A stretch of 64,000 nt of DNA, taken from the NCBI RefSeq assembly GCF_037392515.1, contig NC_090283.1, forward strand, positions 38,022,249 through 38,086,248, read 5' to 3'. This stretch comes from Haliotis asinina (Eukaryota > Mollusca > Gastropoda > Lepetellida > Haliotidae). Made by a program: the position numbers and the translations under genes. The notes under the pieces are model-generated. The model had not been told where the DNA came from, ran no database searches, and worked only from the letters and a program-made list of their open reading frames with translations. The first letter of the stretch is position 1. Each line of letters starts with the position of its first letter. Positions 1 through 11,400 of the stretch are shown here, piece by piece.

Positions 1-235
1 GGTGACATTGTCTGCCAACAAGTGGCACCTTAACTTGGTTCAAGTGAATCAAAAACTACATTACTGGTGCACATGCTCAAAAGTTGCAAGTCTGTTACAG
101 ATGCTGCCTTCATCAAGAAAATCAACTTTTGACACCCTGAACATTCTATATGTTTTCAACCCTGGTAGAAATATCAGCTCATTGCACCTTGCAGTTTACA
201 AGGTTTTGATTCAAACAGCCATCCTTCAGCCATTA

Positions 236-433
236 CAGGATGCAGTATTCTGTATCCAGCAAACCCCTTGGAAACCACTATTCTCTATTTGTATGTATAC
301 AGAATGCAGTATTCTGTGTCCAGCAAAACCTTGGGGAACCACTATTCTCTATTTGTATGTATACAAGATGCCGTATTCTGTGTCCAGTAAATCCCTGGGA
401 AGCCAACATTCTCTATTTGTATGCATTCAGGAC
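236..433. repeat. Short tandem repeat, about 3 units of ~64 bp
   Basis: Three imperfect copies follow one another. Each contains 'GCAGTATTCTGT', then 'CCAGCAAA' or 'CCAGTAAA', then 'ATTCTCTATTTGTATG'. The small open frames over it come from the repeat and show no protein-like conservation. Confidence 0.75.
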
Positions 434-3400
434 AGACTACTTTATGTGCTCTGTGAACTCGGTAAAAACCACTTACTATGTGTAAGTGTCTGTTTGAGCA
501 TTCAAACTTCATACACAAATAAAGGCAGCAGTTTATGACCTTGTTCAGGAGAATGATCACACTTATCAAGGTTTGTTGAAGATACTCTTGTACTTTTAAA
601 CACATTCTGAGAGGCATTTTCACTTTCTTCTATTCTAAAATGGCATGATCCACAAATAAAGGTCCAACCACCATTGTTACATTGTTATTTATCATTTGAC
701 AGCTGTCCAAGACAGGATGCTTGATAGGCATTTTAGAAGATGTTTTATGATGGACGTAGAGATATTTCTGGGTTACAGCTTCCTTTTAATTGTACAGTAC
801 AACGTCAAAGACTGATATCTATTCTAGAAAATTCTAGAATTTATTCTAATATTAGTTTAGTCTATTCCATTCTAGAGTACATGTCAAACACTGGCAGCAA
901 CACAATATGGGTGCTAAACAGGCAGCATGTGTAGGAGCAGCTACGTGAATGAAACATCCTCCAATGCCTGCTTGGACACATTTGAAGCAAATTTAATACC
1001 ACGGAATAATTTGGATAGTTGCATATGTCAGCATTATCATGATACATACACTGGAACAGCTTGCTAACATTCCTCAATATGTGATGTGTCCTCCCGATGT
1101 GAAGGTAGGGCAGAACTTCATGGTGGCCACATCAGACATTGAGGCCTTAGTGTTATCACTTTGACTTTTGTTACAACTGACATCAATAATCTGTTTGTGT
1201 GAGTAGTGTCTAAGGAAGTATACATAATACAGCAACTGGGTTGGGTCTAGTAATTGTGTATCACATACATGGGAACTACTTAAAAACACACAAGGAACTC
1301 TTCAGTAATTGACTAGAGTGAGGTGTCTACAGCATTCATTGTGAGAGATGAAGCCATTTTAAGAAGGTAAGTTAAAAAATATGAAACTATAATTGCACCA
1401 AAGTTAACCTCTATTGTTCTGATATCACATGATCTCTCTGAAACAACAATAATAATGGTAGACATCATATTGTTCTAAATGGCGAAGCAAGGTGGGGCCC
1501 TCCTGCTCCAACTGACAACAATGACGATCATCCAAATACCCATGTGATAAAAAATATATGCATGTTAAAACATTTTTCTTTCAATATACAGATACATCAA
1601 AGCCATAATACTTTGCAATAATAAAGGCTATTAAGTTAAAACATATTAACCACTGCAGAAGTTTGATATGTTTCCTGTTTTCTGTGCCATCGCCATACTG
1701 ACTGATCTTAGTCATAAGTTTACATCCCAGTACTTATATGTTAACCATCTTCCAGTTGTAGTTTTCCAGTACTATTGTTTTCTGTAGGCAAGCCATGGCA
1801 TTCTGCAGGGCATTACATTACATGAAAAACTATAGAGTACAAATTACCTGTCAGAGACTGTTGAACTACACACATAAGACATGTCATGCACATGACATAC
1901 AACACGTCTACACGTCTCACATATGTCATGCATGTCATCCAACACAGCTACAGCTACAGCTACAGCTACCATGGAGGCTAGGACACACCAAATAAATGAC
2001 AGCTGAAAGAAAACACAATACAACTTGAATTTAAGGTCATCTCAAGTGGAAGTCACAATACAAATATGCACTACAGTTGATCATTTCTCAAAGAGGAAAA
2101 ACAGTTCTAGAAATAAATTCAAATATTTACAGTTCCAAAATTGCATCTTTTCCAAAGTTTCAAGGAAACGTAATGTATAAGCTTACTGATAAACACACCT
2201 GTTGAATACTATCATGAATCAACAATATCAACATTATGTGAAATTTAATAGACAAACATACTTTTTACATCTATTTATAGCTATTTTTACAATATGTAAA
2301 TCGATAAAAATAAACACTCATACCTGAAACAAGCTACATATAATTAACTTAGATGCATGCTTTTTTGTATCTTGTGATTTTCTTTCATGCCCTGCTCACT
2401 TCAAGATCATAAGGTAATGGACATCAAATTTATGTCATGCAATTTCAGATACTAACGCTTATTGTGAAGAAAATGGTATGTTTTGAAGTGGTTATTTTCA
2501 TTAAAATTAATTTGATGTACAAAAACAACATGCAAATTGTTGTGCAACAGGATCCATGGAAATGGTGAGCAACTGGACCCCTGACTGATTGACAAGTTGT
2601 CTTCACATGTATCTGCCCTCTCTCACAATCCATAACATGAATAAAGTGTATGAAATAATACTCTTGATAATGCTGCAGTCAGCGTTTGAAGCCATGTGCT
2701 GAAACTTTTCTATGAAGGTTGGATGTCTCCTGGAAGTGACTCGTAGGTATCTCACCTTTCTAAATAATTATAGGGTTATTGTGCTTAACACTATACTCTA
2801 ACACTGGATATGAGTAGAAATACATCACCAGACTGTTTCAATGACTTTGCAAAAAGCTGCAGAAGTAACTGAGTAACCACAGAATAGAGAATAACTTTAC
2901 TGTTATGGTTCATGCAGGTAAATGTTTACATCTTCACTTATTATATAGTGCACATAGTTTATCTGTATGGCCTGTACTTAGATATCTAACACTGGTGCTG
3001 TTTGGTTTTGATATCTTTCAGAAATATAAGAAAAATGAAGATCACTCTTTCTCAAAATAGTTTATGTATGTGAAATTTGTAAATGTACATAATTATTGAA
3101 AATCCATGCAAATTCTTTCTTAACAGACACAACATTGATCACTCTGACTATCACAGAAAACTGTTTAGTATGTCATATTTTAATATCACTAGTTTCCAGT
3201 TTATAGCAAAACAATGAAAATAACTGTAAAATGCTGTGTTGAGTTGCACAGAAAATTTGGTTCAGAAAATATAACATCATGCTTGGCCACATAATAGCTG
3301 AACACACACAAGACAAAAACATGCAATCTCCTTGCAGGAAGCATAGATTTCTTAAAAGAACATATTCCAAATGGAAGGTTTTATGCAAAACCACTCACAT

Positions 3401-3464
3401 GCATAGAGAACATGAAATTCAAAGTCAGAAAAATTTCAATATGCATTGGCAGCCTGCAACTTAC
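434..3464 (-). other. Presumed intron of the UNC93A-like gene; no exon recognised
   Basis: The UNC93A-like coding exon ends at a minus-strand GTAAGT donor just right of this stretch, so on that strand it should be intron. I looked for the missing C-terminal half of the UNC93 fold (further membrane helices) on the minus strand and found only short AT-rich open frames. The remaining exons probably lie left of the window. A short (CTACAG)n-like run sits near 1950-1972. Nothing else was recognised. Confidence 0.5.
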
Positions 3465-4515
3465 CCATAAATTTATTCGTTTGACATCGATGTAACACGC
3501 CACAGTCTGGAATCTTTATCATACCATCAGGGAACATGGACGTATTTCCAAAACTTGATACTGGTTTGGGTTTTTGACCAATCAGTATGGAAGATATAAG
3601 ATTTCCCCATATGTGCGTTGTCTGAAAGCATGCTAAGAAAATTCCATGAAAACGAAACATTTCATGCTCCAAAAGGTCTTTTGTAACCCTTGCTGAATCA
3701 AATGCTAATTTCAAGACATATGATATCTCTGCAGTCCAGAGGATACCTTGGCCTAGTCCAGCCAAAAGTGCAGTTGGAATCAATGTGTAAAATCGGGGAT
3801 AGAAATTAGCTCCAAACCAGATGAGATAACATAACATTCCCAGAGCTAATGACCACTTAGCTGAGAAAATGTTGATCACTACAGGTGCTAATAAACATGT
3901 GAGAACTGTTGTTCCATGAACACAACTCATTGTAATAATTCCTAAATTTGAAGCAGTGTTCACAGATGATTGCAGATTCTGAATGGCTCGAAATGAAGAA
4001 AATATTAGAATGAAACTTGCACACAGAACAATCAGATTCTTCTTGAAAGTGAACATTATTATTGATGGAATACTGCTGCCTTGCTCACTTGAACTAGGTG
4101 TTGGCTCTTCAGGGTCCTCATAGGGTTCTGGTGTTTTGGAGTTTTCTTCAATAACCACCTCCTTAACATTATGCTTTTGACATACATGGTTCTGTTCTCT
4201 AGTGTCATTTCCAACATGGTTCCGATTTTCGTTAATAACATTATCCAATTCAATTTCATCCATTTTTCGAGTTGCCTTTATATAACTTGCTTTCCTCTTT
4301 TTTCGCATCATATCATCTATGAAGTCTTCTGATTGTTCAGCAATGTCAGTTTCTCTTCTGGTGGCATACCTGTAACTTTCACTCCTTTGGCGGCTACACT
4401 GTGTTGCAAAAGTGTAACTTGGCCGCCTTGGACGATAAAGGCCAAAACCCATTCCAAGGCCACTGAAATCCCAAGGTGTTAGTGACATTTTGTATGATTT
4501 AAGTGAATGACACAA
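3465..4515 (-). CDS. UNC93A-like membrane protein, first coding exon (partial)
   Basis: The exon encodes about 350 residues. An unusually long, charged, probably cytosolic N-terminus (about 1-155; RKKRK near 71-75, acidic and Ser/Pro-rich stretch 125-147) precedes five likely membrane helices near 159-177, 192-214, 222-240, 244-262 and 288-313. UNC93/MFS-like signatures include FRAIQNLQSSV (176-186), YTLIPTALLAGLGQG (243-257) and WGNLISSILIGQKP (303-316), which match the UNC93A subfamily. The reading frame runs into an ATGG|GTAAGT splice donor at 3464, so the protein continues in exons outside the window. The start is uncertain: the first Met (4515) and one nine codons in (4488) are both possible. 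UNC93A orthologues are poorly characterised MFS-fold proteins; transport activity is not shown by the sequence. It is divergently arranged with UGGT. Confidence 0.8.
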
Positions 4516-6600
4516 TGATACTGTAGGTAAGTCAGATATTCAAGATCAAACATATATCCTTGATCTGACAGCTCTGGTAAAACACAAATTAACATGTAAC
4601 ATATCAGTAAGTTTAGTCAAGTTAATGGTATCACTGATTCATAAACCGAATAGCCGAATAATCCAATTACTCTTCAGCAACCGGTCATCCCTCGTTGTTG
4701 CATGTTGACATTGAAATACAACTACAAAAAAGAGTCCATGACACTGGTCGTCTGAAGATCCATGACGGTTATGAGAACAATAGTGTCGGTTTTAAGTCTT
4801 ATTCTCCTGGTAGAATCATTCCGTGATTGAAAAGGGAGGATGAAAATTAACAAATCCCTCCTCTGGATTCAGCTCATGTTGTGTATAGCGTCCGACCAAC
4901 AGATTCCCGGCTAAATAGTCGCCACAATTACCTTTATATTGGTGGCTATTGCGCCAAGCGCCATCGATCGATTCTACCCAACGCAGTTGCAGCGGCCATG
5001 CAGTCAGTCTGTTTTTCAGTCGTCACGTTATGCGGTTCTGCCTCTGCTGTAGCTGAAGGCTGATGCCAAGCACACACCGTCACCGACATTGCAGGTTCAC
5101 TGACGGTTTTCACCTATAACATCTGGCTGACACGCATAATCAGTGAAATTTTAAGAAGTTGAAATGATTTCAGGTGCGACACCATTCATTGCCAGAGTTT
5201 AACCGTTTCAGAAACTCCACACAGACAGACAAGCGTGTAGATCAAGGATTTTGACAGCAAATCGAATTTGCATGGCATTGCAGACGATTCACTTCCGGGT
5301 TATAGTCTCGCAGTCAATACAATCAAACATTCATGAACTGAACGCTAAATAATACCGTTAAAACGAAATATATTGAACAACATTTTGATTATACTTTTCG
5401 ATAACTTCAGTGATAAGGGTTGTGGAATAATTATCCAATGAAAATCGTCCACATTGAATATGTTTGTGCTGATCTAAAATATGGCTGCGTCCAGGAAGGT
5501 TCGTGCCGTTAACATGTTTATTTTATTTTAGTCACAGAAAAATGCATGTCGTATCGTTTTAGATCAAAATCAGTTAAACAATTTTGGTATTCAATTTATA
5601 TTAAAGTTTCATCAATTCAAATATTTGAGTATAGAATCTATTATTAACGAGAAATCACGCTGAAGCGATTGTGAACGACACGTTGCATTTCAGATCGAAA
5701 CCATACCCAGATATTCAAAGTTAAACAGTAACAGCAGTCACAAGCAAACAAACAGTTGATAATGTTTAGGCATCAGGTAACGGTGCCCGCCTGCTTCAGA
5801 TCGATTAACTCAGAAGCGCGGATGCTGTCTCGCTAAAGCCATATATCAATGCTTGCCTCACCCTTCAGTCCTCTCCAGTGGCACTTTTTCTCTGAGGCAA
5901 ACAGCCCTTTACAACTCATGGAAGCTGACATATCTTATAAGGCAAACAACCCTTTACAGTTCTAAAGGTTAGGGGTAAGAGTTCCCGTTCCCCTATCCCA
6001 AATAATATTTTTGAATTGATATGTACTTTAATTAACAAAACATAACGCAACGATTGCAAGAGGACTCACGAAAATAATATTAACAAAATATGTTCAATAT
6101 ATAGGGTTGAACCGCTGAGTGTTACCTCTGTTAATCTGTGGAAGAGAGAATGGAAGGTTTTAGGTTTTGGGTCAGGTACCTTTTCCGATTCTTACTTTTA
6201 GGGAGATGAAACATCTCCTTTCTGAGGGTTTAGGGTAAGACCTTATATAAAGACTGTATAATCCAATTAAATCCCACTGAAACACATTTCACCCCATCTG
6301 ACCTTCATCACTGCAGTCCCAGAAGCAGTGGAGCTCATGGCTAATTATGTCACTAATTATCTAAGGCAGTAATCTGGTGTGGCACATTTGAGCCCCTGAA
6401 ATGCAAATTAATATGAAAAAGTATGTCCATTAAAGTGCAGTACTGAGTTTGTTTTTATTCAGACATTTAGTTTACTGATTACTCTGTTACGCAGCTTTCA
6501 TTTCCAACAGAAAATCTGATTACAAAATTGTTTGAGCAGTAAAAACTCTTTTTAAGATAATGTACTAGTATATTAAACTGATGCAATGTTTGCCTTGTAG
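4516..6600. promoter_or_regulatory. Divergent intergenic region, probable bidirectional promoter and UGGT 5' UTR exon
   Basis: The UNC93A-like gene reads left from here and UGGT reads right. The UGGT start codon lies 12 nt inside an exon preceded by a clear acceptor (CCTTGTAG at 6593-6600), so at least one non-coding 5' exon and the transcription start must lie upstream in this interval. CpG-containing sequence is concentrated around 4880-5060 and 5480-5510, unlike the AT-rich flanks; the stretch near 5480-5515 (ATGGCTGCGTCC, then a possible GTTAAC donor) is one candidate 5' exon. No TATA box or exact start site can be fixed by eye. Confidence 0.45.
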
Positions 6601-6612
6601 GTGGATGGAACC

Positions 6613-8483
6613 ATGTTTGCAATAGTGATTGCTCTGTGTTTGCTGGCTACACTGACACCTGTCAGTGGCAAGTCAAAGTACATCAGCGTCTCTCTGGAGA
6701 GTAAATGGAAACACACCCCCATTCTTCTTGAAGCAAGGTGAGAATTTGAAAATATTAATGTTGATGCAATTTTAATGTTCTAAGAAATTTTAAACTGTTT
6801 GATGGTCCCTTAATTGGAGAAGAAAATACTATTATTTTTTTTTGTTATAGACATAGTCAGACTGAAAATTTGTTTAACTCCATAGATACAAAAAATTGAT
6901 GTTAGTTGAAGATTATTTAATGTTTAACAAATGAAAAATGGACCACATGTCTCACACATTAATTTATCTTGTTAATCATAAAACAGTACTCTGTTGTGGG
7001 TGTAGATAGTGTATTTGTTTCAAGTTTTAAGAAACAGAATCCCAAACAACATGCTTGGATTCCCTTCAGATTCCACTGATTAATTTGCAGTTATTTTTGC
7101 AGTTTTGAAGTAACTCAGTAGTTAATTCAGTCTTTGTGAGCTCATCACTGTTAATGGATTATGGTTTGTTGAAATATTCATTTCCTTGTACACAGGCTGT
7201 TTGTCTTGCTTTCGAAATATTTCTTGTGACTGTGACTTATTGCATCATGTGTATTCATAACTTTATCTTATTAATGACATTCAATTTTGTATTCCTTCCT
7301 TTGTTTTATTTTTCTTTCAGTGAAGGCATTGCAAAAGAGTCAAGCGATTACTTTTGGACTTTTATCAGTGATTTGTCCAGTCTTGGTACACAAAATGTCA
7401 AGGGAGGTAAGAATTGTGCTTACCGATATTGTGCAAAAATCAGCTATCTTCATATAAGTTAAAGTTGTTAACAGGATGCTGCACAACATTGTAGTAATTT
7501 GAAAGTCATCAACAGTTTAAAAGATTGAATATTTATCAACCTGTAGTTTGAGAGAATCTTTTCCAAACTAACACAAATTGTTTAATTTACAATTAGTCAT
7601 TAGTGGTAGCGTTTGACTGTTGTTGTATTCAGAGACAGATGAGTCCCAGTACCACCTGATACAGAAGTTGGCCAGCAAAGTGTTGTCTCCCTTGCAGCTT
7701 AATCTACTGAGATTCACTCTTGCATTAAGAGCTCACTCACCAACTGTACAGATGTACCAGCAGGTAATACCACAGAATGCCTACATATTTTGTATGAATA
7801 AAAGCTAAACCAAACTCATATTATTCATGATGTCCCCAACTTGTATGTTTGGTATTTGTTGATAGCTTGTCAGTACTGTTATGCAGTACTGGCTAGTCTT
7901 TTGCAGACCTGATTATTGATAGCTTGTCAGTACTGCTTATAATGAAATGCACCGTTTTTGTCCAGATTGCTGCAGAAGCTGGTATGGTGGAGAATTGTGA
8001 TGGCTTTGTTGACATACATGGAAGTAAATCATGTGACCCATCAAAACTTGATCAGCTGATCACATCAGCTAAAGAAAGGTAATAAGCCTACACTAGCAGT
8101 AGAATGTCTGTTCCTGGTTCAGAAAGTTTAAATTAAGAAAGTTAACCATTAAAATGGTTGGTGCTAGGTTACACATGTTGAATCAAGGGTGTTGCATTTG
8201 TCTAGCAATTATTCTTATGTTATTGTTATCCTATCCTGTGTAAGCCATCCTGTACATTCCTTTGTGTTTCTAAGAAGTGTGTATATTATCTGATGTTGAT
8301 GGTTGCAGACCCATGCCTACAGTGTACTCCTTCGACCATGTCTATCCAGGCAGTGAGATGGAGGACATCCTGGTCATACTATATGCTGAGGTCGGCACAC
8401 AGACTTTCATCAATTTCCACACAGCATTGTCACAGAGAGCTTCTGAGAGGAAGATCCGTTATGTGTTCAGGCACTTCTTGCAG
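6613..8483 (+). CDS. UGGT1: UGGT exons 1-5: signal peptide and first thioredoxin-like domain
   Basis: Exons are 6613-6737, 7321-7406, 7633-7763, 7966-8078 and 8309-8483. Residues 1-19 form a signal peptide (hydrophobic core [11 protein letters not shown], cleavage probably after VSG). Residues 20-210 match the first thioredoxin-like domain of UGGT, including [17 protein letters not shown] and YVFRHFLQ. As in other UGGTs there is no CxxC redox motif; the domain is structural. The first Met is chosen because it directly precedes the signal peptide and sits 12 nt after an acceptor. Introns are short (113-583 bp), unlike the rest of the gene. Confidence 0.93.
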
Positions 8484-11400
8484 GTACTTTATTTGTGCTG
8501 CAATAGTGAATTGGAACTTATGGCAGAGTAGGGCGTCATTTGTTCAAGGTTGTCTAAAGGCAGACTCACCCAGGCCGGCCCACTGAGGTGAGGCCAAAGT
8601 CGTAATGAATCAAATTCAACAATTGGCCACTTGGACCCATGTCGATTATGTCGCTTGCTCTCGTTGTCCTGAGATGTGGCGCAGCCAGTCAAATTGCATT
8701 TTGGTGTCACATGGTAGATATTTACATACAAATGCGAGACATTGCTTTGTCTGCTTCAAACAAACCACCCCCTGATCACTGAGGAAACAGATCGTTTTAT
8801 GGCCTATTATATGGTTAAAGAAAATGCTATGGAATATGATGAGCAGGAATTATTTCAAAAAAGAAAATAGGAATGCTGTGCTTATGCTTGGCAGTTCCAG
8901 CAAAGTTACTGCCGTCTTCTGCACATAGTATCACACAGCAGATAGCTGATGACATTTTGATACCATGGAAATAAAATCACGTGAGATAGTAGGACATTGA
9001 TACTAATATAAGATAGAATCAGATGAGAGGTGGCATATCGATCATATGATATTTGGTACAGCCACCAAGCATGTTGTACCATGTGTGGAAATTGTCAGGT
9101 TGTTATGATGTACCATTGAATTTGATGGCTTTACTGTAGTGCTCTGTTCAGAGTCAGATGAACCAATAGAAGAATTAGAACAGTACAATTTTAAGAAATT
9201 GTCCTGTCTGTTGTATTGTAATCACTCTCCTTAATTCAATGAGTGAGTGGAAAAGAAAAAACTTTTGAACTTATCTTGGCCTCTGGTCCAAGCACCAAAC
9301 CCTCCATTTGTCCTCTTTCAGGACATCTCACTGTCTCGTGTGAGAGGCATGCATAATGCTCAAATGCCTAGTCACATGACCATTCATTAGTGATCATTCT
9401 CCCTCTTGTCAGTGATCAGTGCAGATGCTAATTTGTGAAGTTGAAAATTTCCATAGAAGAATATGTGAAGGAAAGGAAGAGGAAGTTTTGTGATAAATGT
9501 AGAAATGTCTTTTCTGTTTCTGATCTACATACATCATTTGTGGAATGTGTGGGCTTTTGTTTTGGGATAATCGTTGTTCCTGCCTGACTGAGGAAGCTTT
9601 CACTGAATATAAGAAAGTTGGGTCCTCTGGCATGGGCCATCTCCTTGAAAAAGGTCAAAAGTATATCGTCCTAAGAAAGTAGGAAAACGGACATCCCATT
9701 CACCATCATCTGAACCAATTGTCTGAACCTAGGGATTGTTTTCTGAATGCTTCTTCAGACTCCTATTTACCAGAGAGTTCTTAGGCTATTCTTCTAGACT
9801 AGCTGACCAGAAGTTCCAACCTCCAGCGTGGGATCTATCTGTTGTTTTACATCATTTAGTCTCATATGAGTATGAGCCTGTACAAGATAAAGACTTTGAA
9901 CTCATATAATTCAAGACATTCTTCCTGGTTGCCTTTGGAACCACCACTCGTATATCAGAGCTCCATGCACTGTTTCTCGAGTGAAGTTTGAGCAGAAAGG
10001 GCAGGGTTTTTCTTGGGCTTCAATGGGATTTTGTGGCTAAAAACTAGTTGCCCAGACACCCTGATCGTATGTTTACCATGTTCACTATATTGGGTCATAA
10101 TGACACTGAAGATTTAGCACTTTGCTCAGTCAGAGCGCTTAGAATCTACTTAGCTGCATCAGTGAACTGACACAGGTTAAGGAAATGGCTGTTCATCCCT
10201 CTATCTACTGCATAAAGGGCTGAAATATCCCATAACACCTTAACCTGTTGGATACGATCAACCATTCTGCAGACTTTCAGGGTTGGCGAATTACTACCAT
10301 CGGCTACATTGAATCCCCATGAGACTTGGGCATTAGCCTCCACTGTTGTGTTGCATAGTAACTGATCCCTTGCGATGATTGTGGAAGGATGTTTTGGGAA
10401 GTTCGACACTTGTTTTTCATTATACTACGTATCAGTCACTGATGTGGAAGGTTTACACCACTGGTTCTGGCTCAGCAGTTGTCAGCCTGTCAACACAGAT
10501 AACTCAAGGAACTCAATCCACATGCGATTCACTGATTCCTTGTACATACAGAATAAATTATTGAACTTTGCTTCAATCTTTTGTTCTACTGTATGGGACG
10601 AGATGTATCACACATAGTCTAAGGGAGACTACTCAACGTACAATGTGAAGTCTATCATTATAATGCAGAGAAACATTGACATGCATGCTTACTGACCTCT
10701 ATTCACTGAGCAGTTATGTCAGTGAAGTGTGTATTCTGAATACCAGTGATTTCTACTCACAAGTTGCTGGATACATCTGTGATTAAGCTAATGTAAAGGA
10801 GCAAGGGTCATTCAATGTTCGGAACCTTTCACCCCTTGTGCTCTAATCAAGTGTGTCCATCTGTGCGTTCCTGAAGCAGGTGATGGCCAGACCAAGATCT
10901 TAGGTCTTACTTCAATGAGACTTTCTGTTAATCCGTGGCAAAGCCAACCACATTATTGCAAGCTCCCATCTCCCAGTATCACTCTTAGTATGCTAAGGGG
11001 TTCTGTAGATTAACCCATCACAAGCGTCAGAGTTACACAGTAACAGACCTCCATTGTGCATACAACTTATATTGGTAGTTAAACAGTATGAGACTTTGCT
11101 GTCTGAACTCTGACATAGTGTAAAATGCGTCCGGCTATCCTACCATGGGATAAGTACAATACGTGACATAGGATAAGTTTAAAAAGGTAATAATATATGT
11201 CTATACACTTATCCTATCTCACGCAATGGATGCCCACCCAGCCCTCCCACTACCTTGATATGCTTATGGTCATGCGACTAAACAATGGAGCATGATGCAT
11301 GCCTCTTGCGAGAGACTGGCAGATGTCCTGGAAGTGGGACAACATGCTTGGACTGGAAGTCGAGATAAGTTCGAAAGTGTTTTTGTTTCCATTCATTCAT

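Noticed and set aside
9409-9658. Small duplicated minus-strand frames (74 and 76 codons) repeated at 12134-12383
   Set aside because: Their repetition comes from the 2.73-kb DNA duplication, not from selection on a protein; no domain is recognised.
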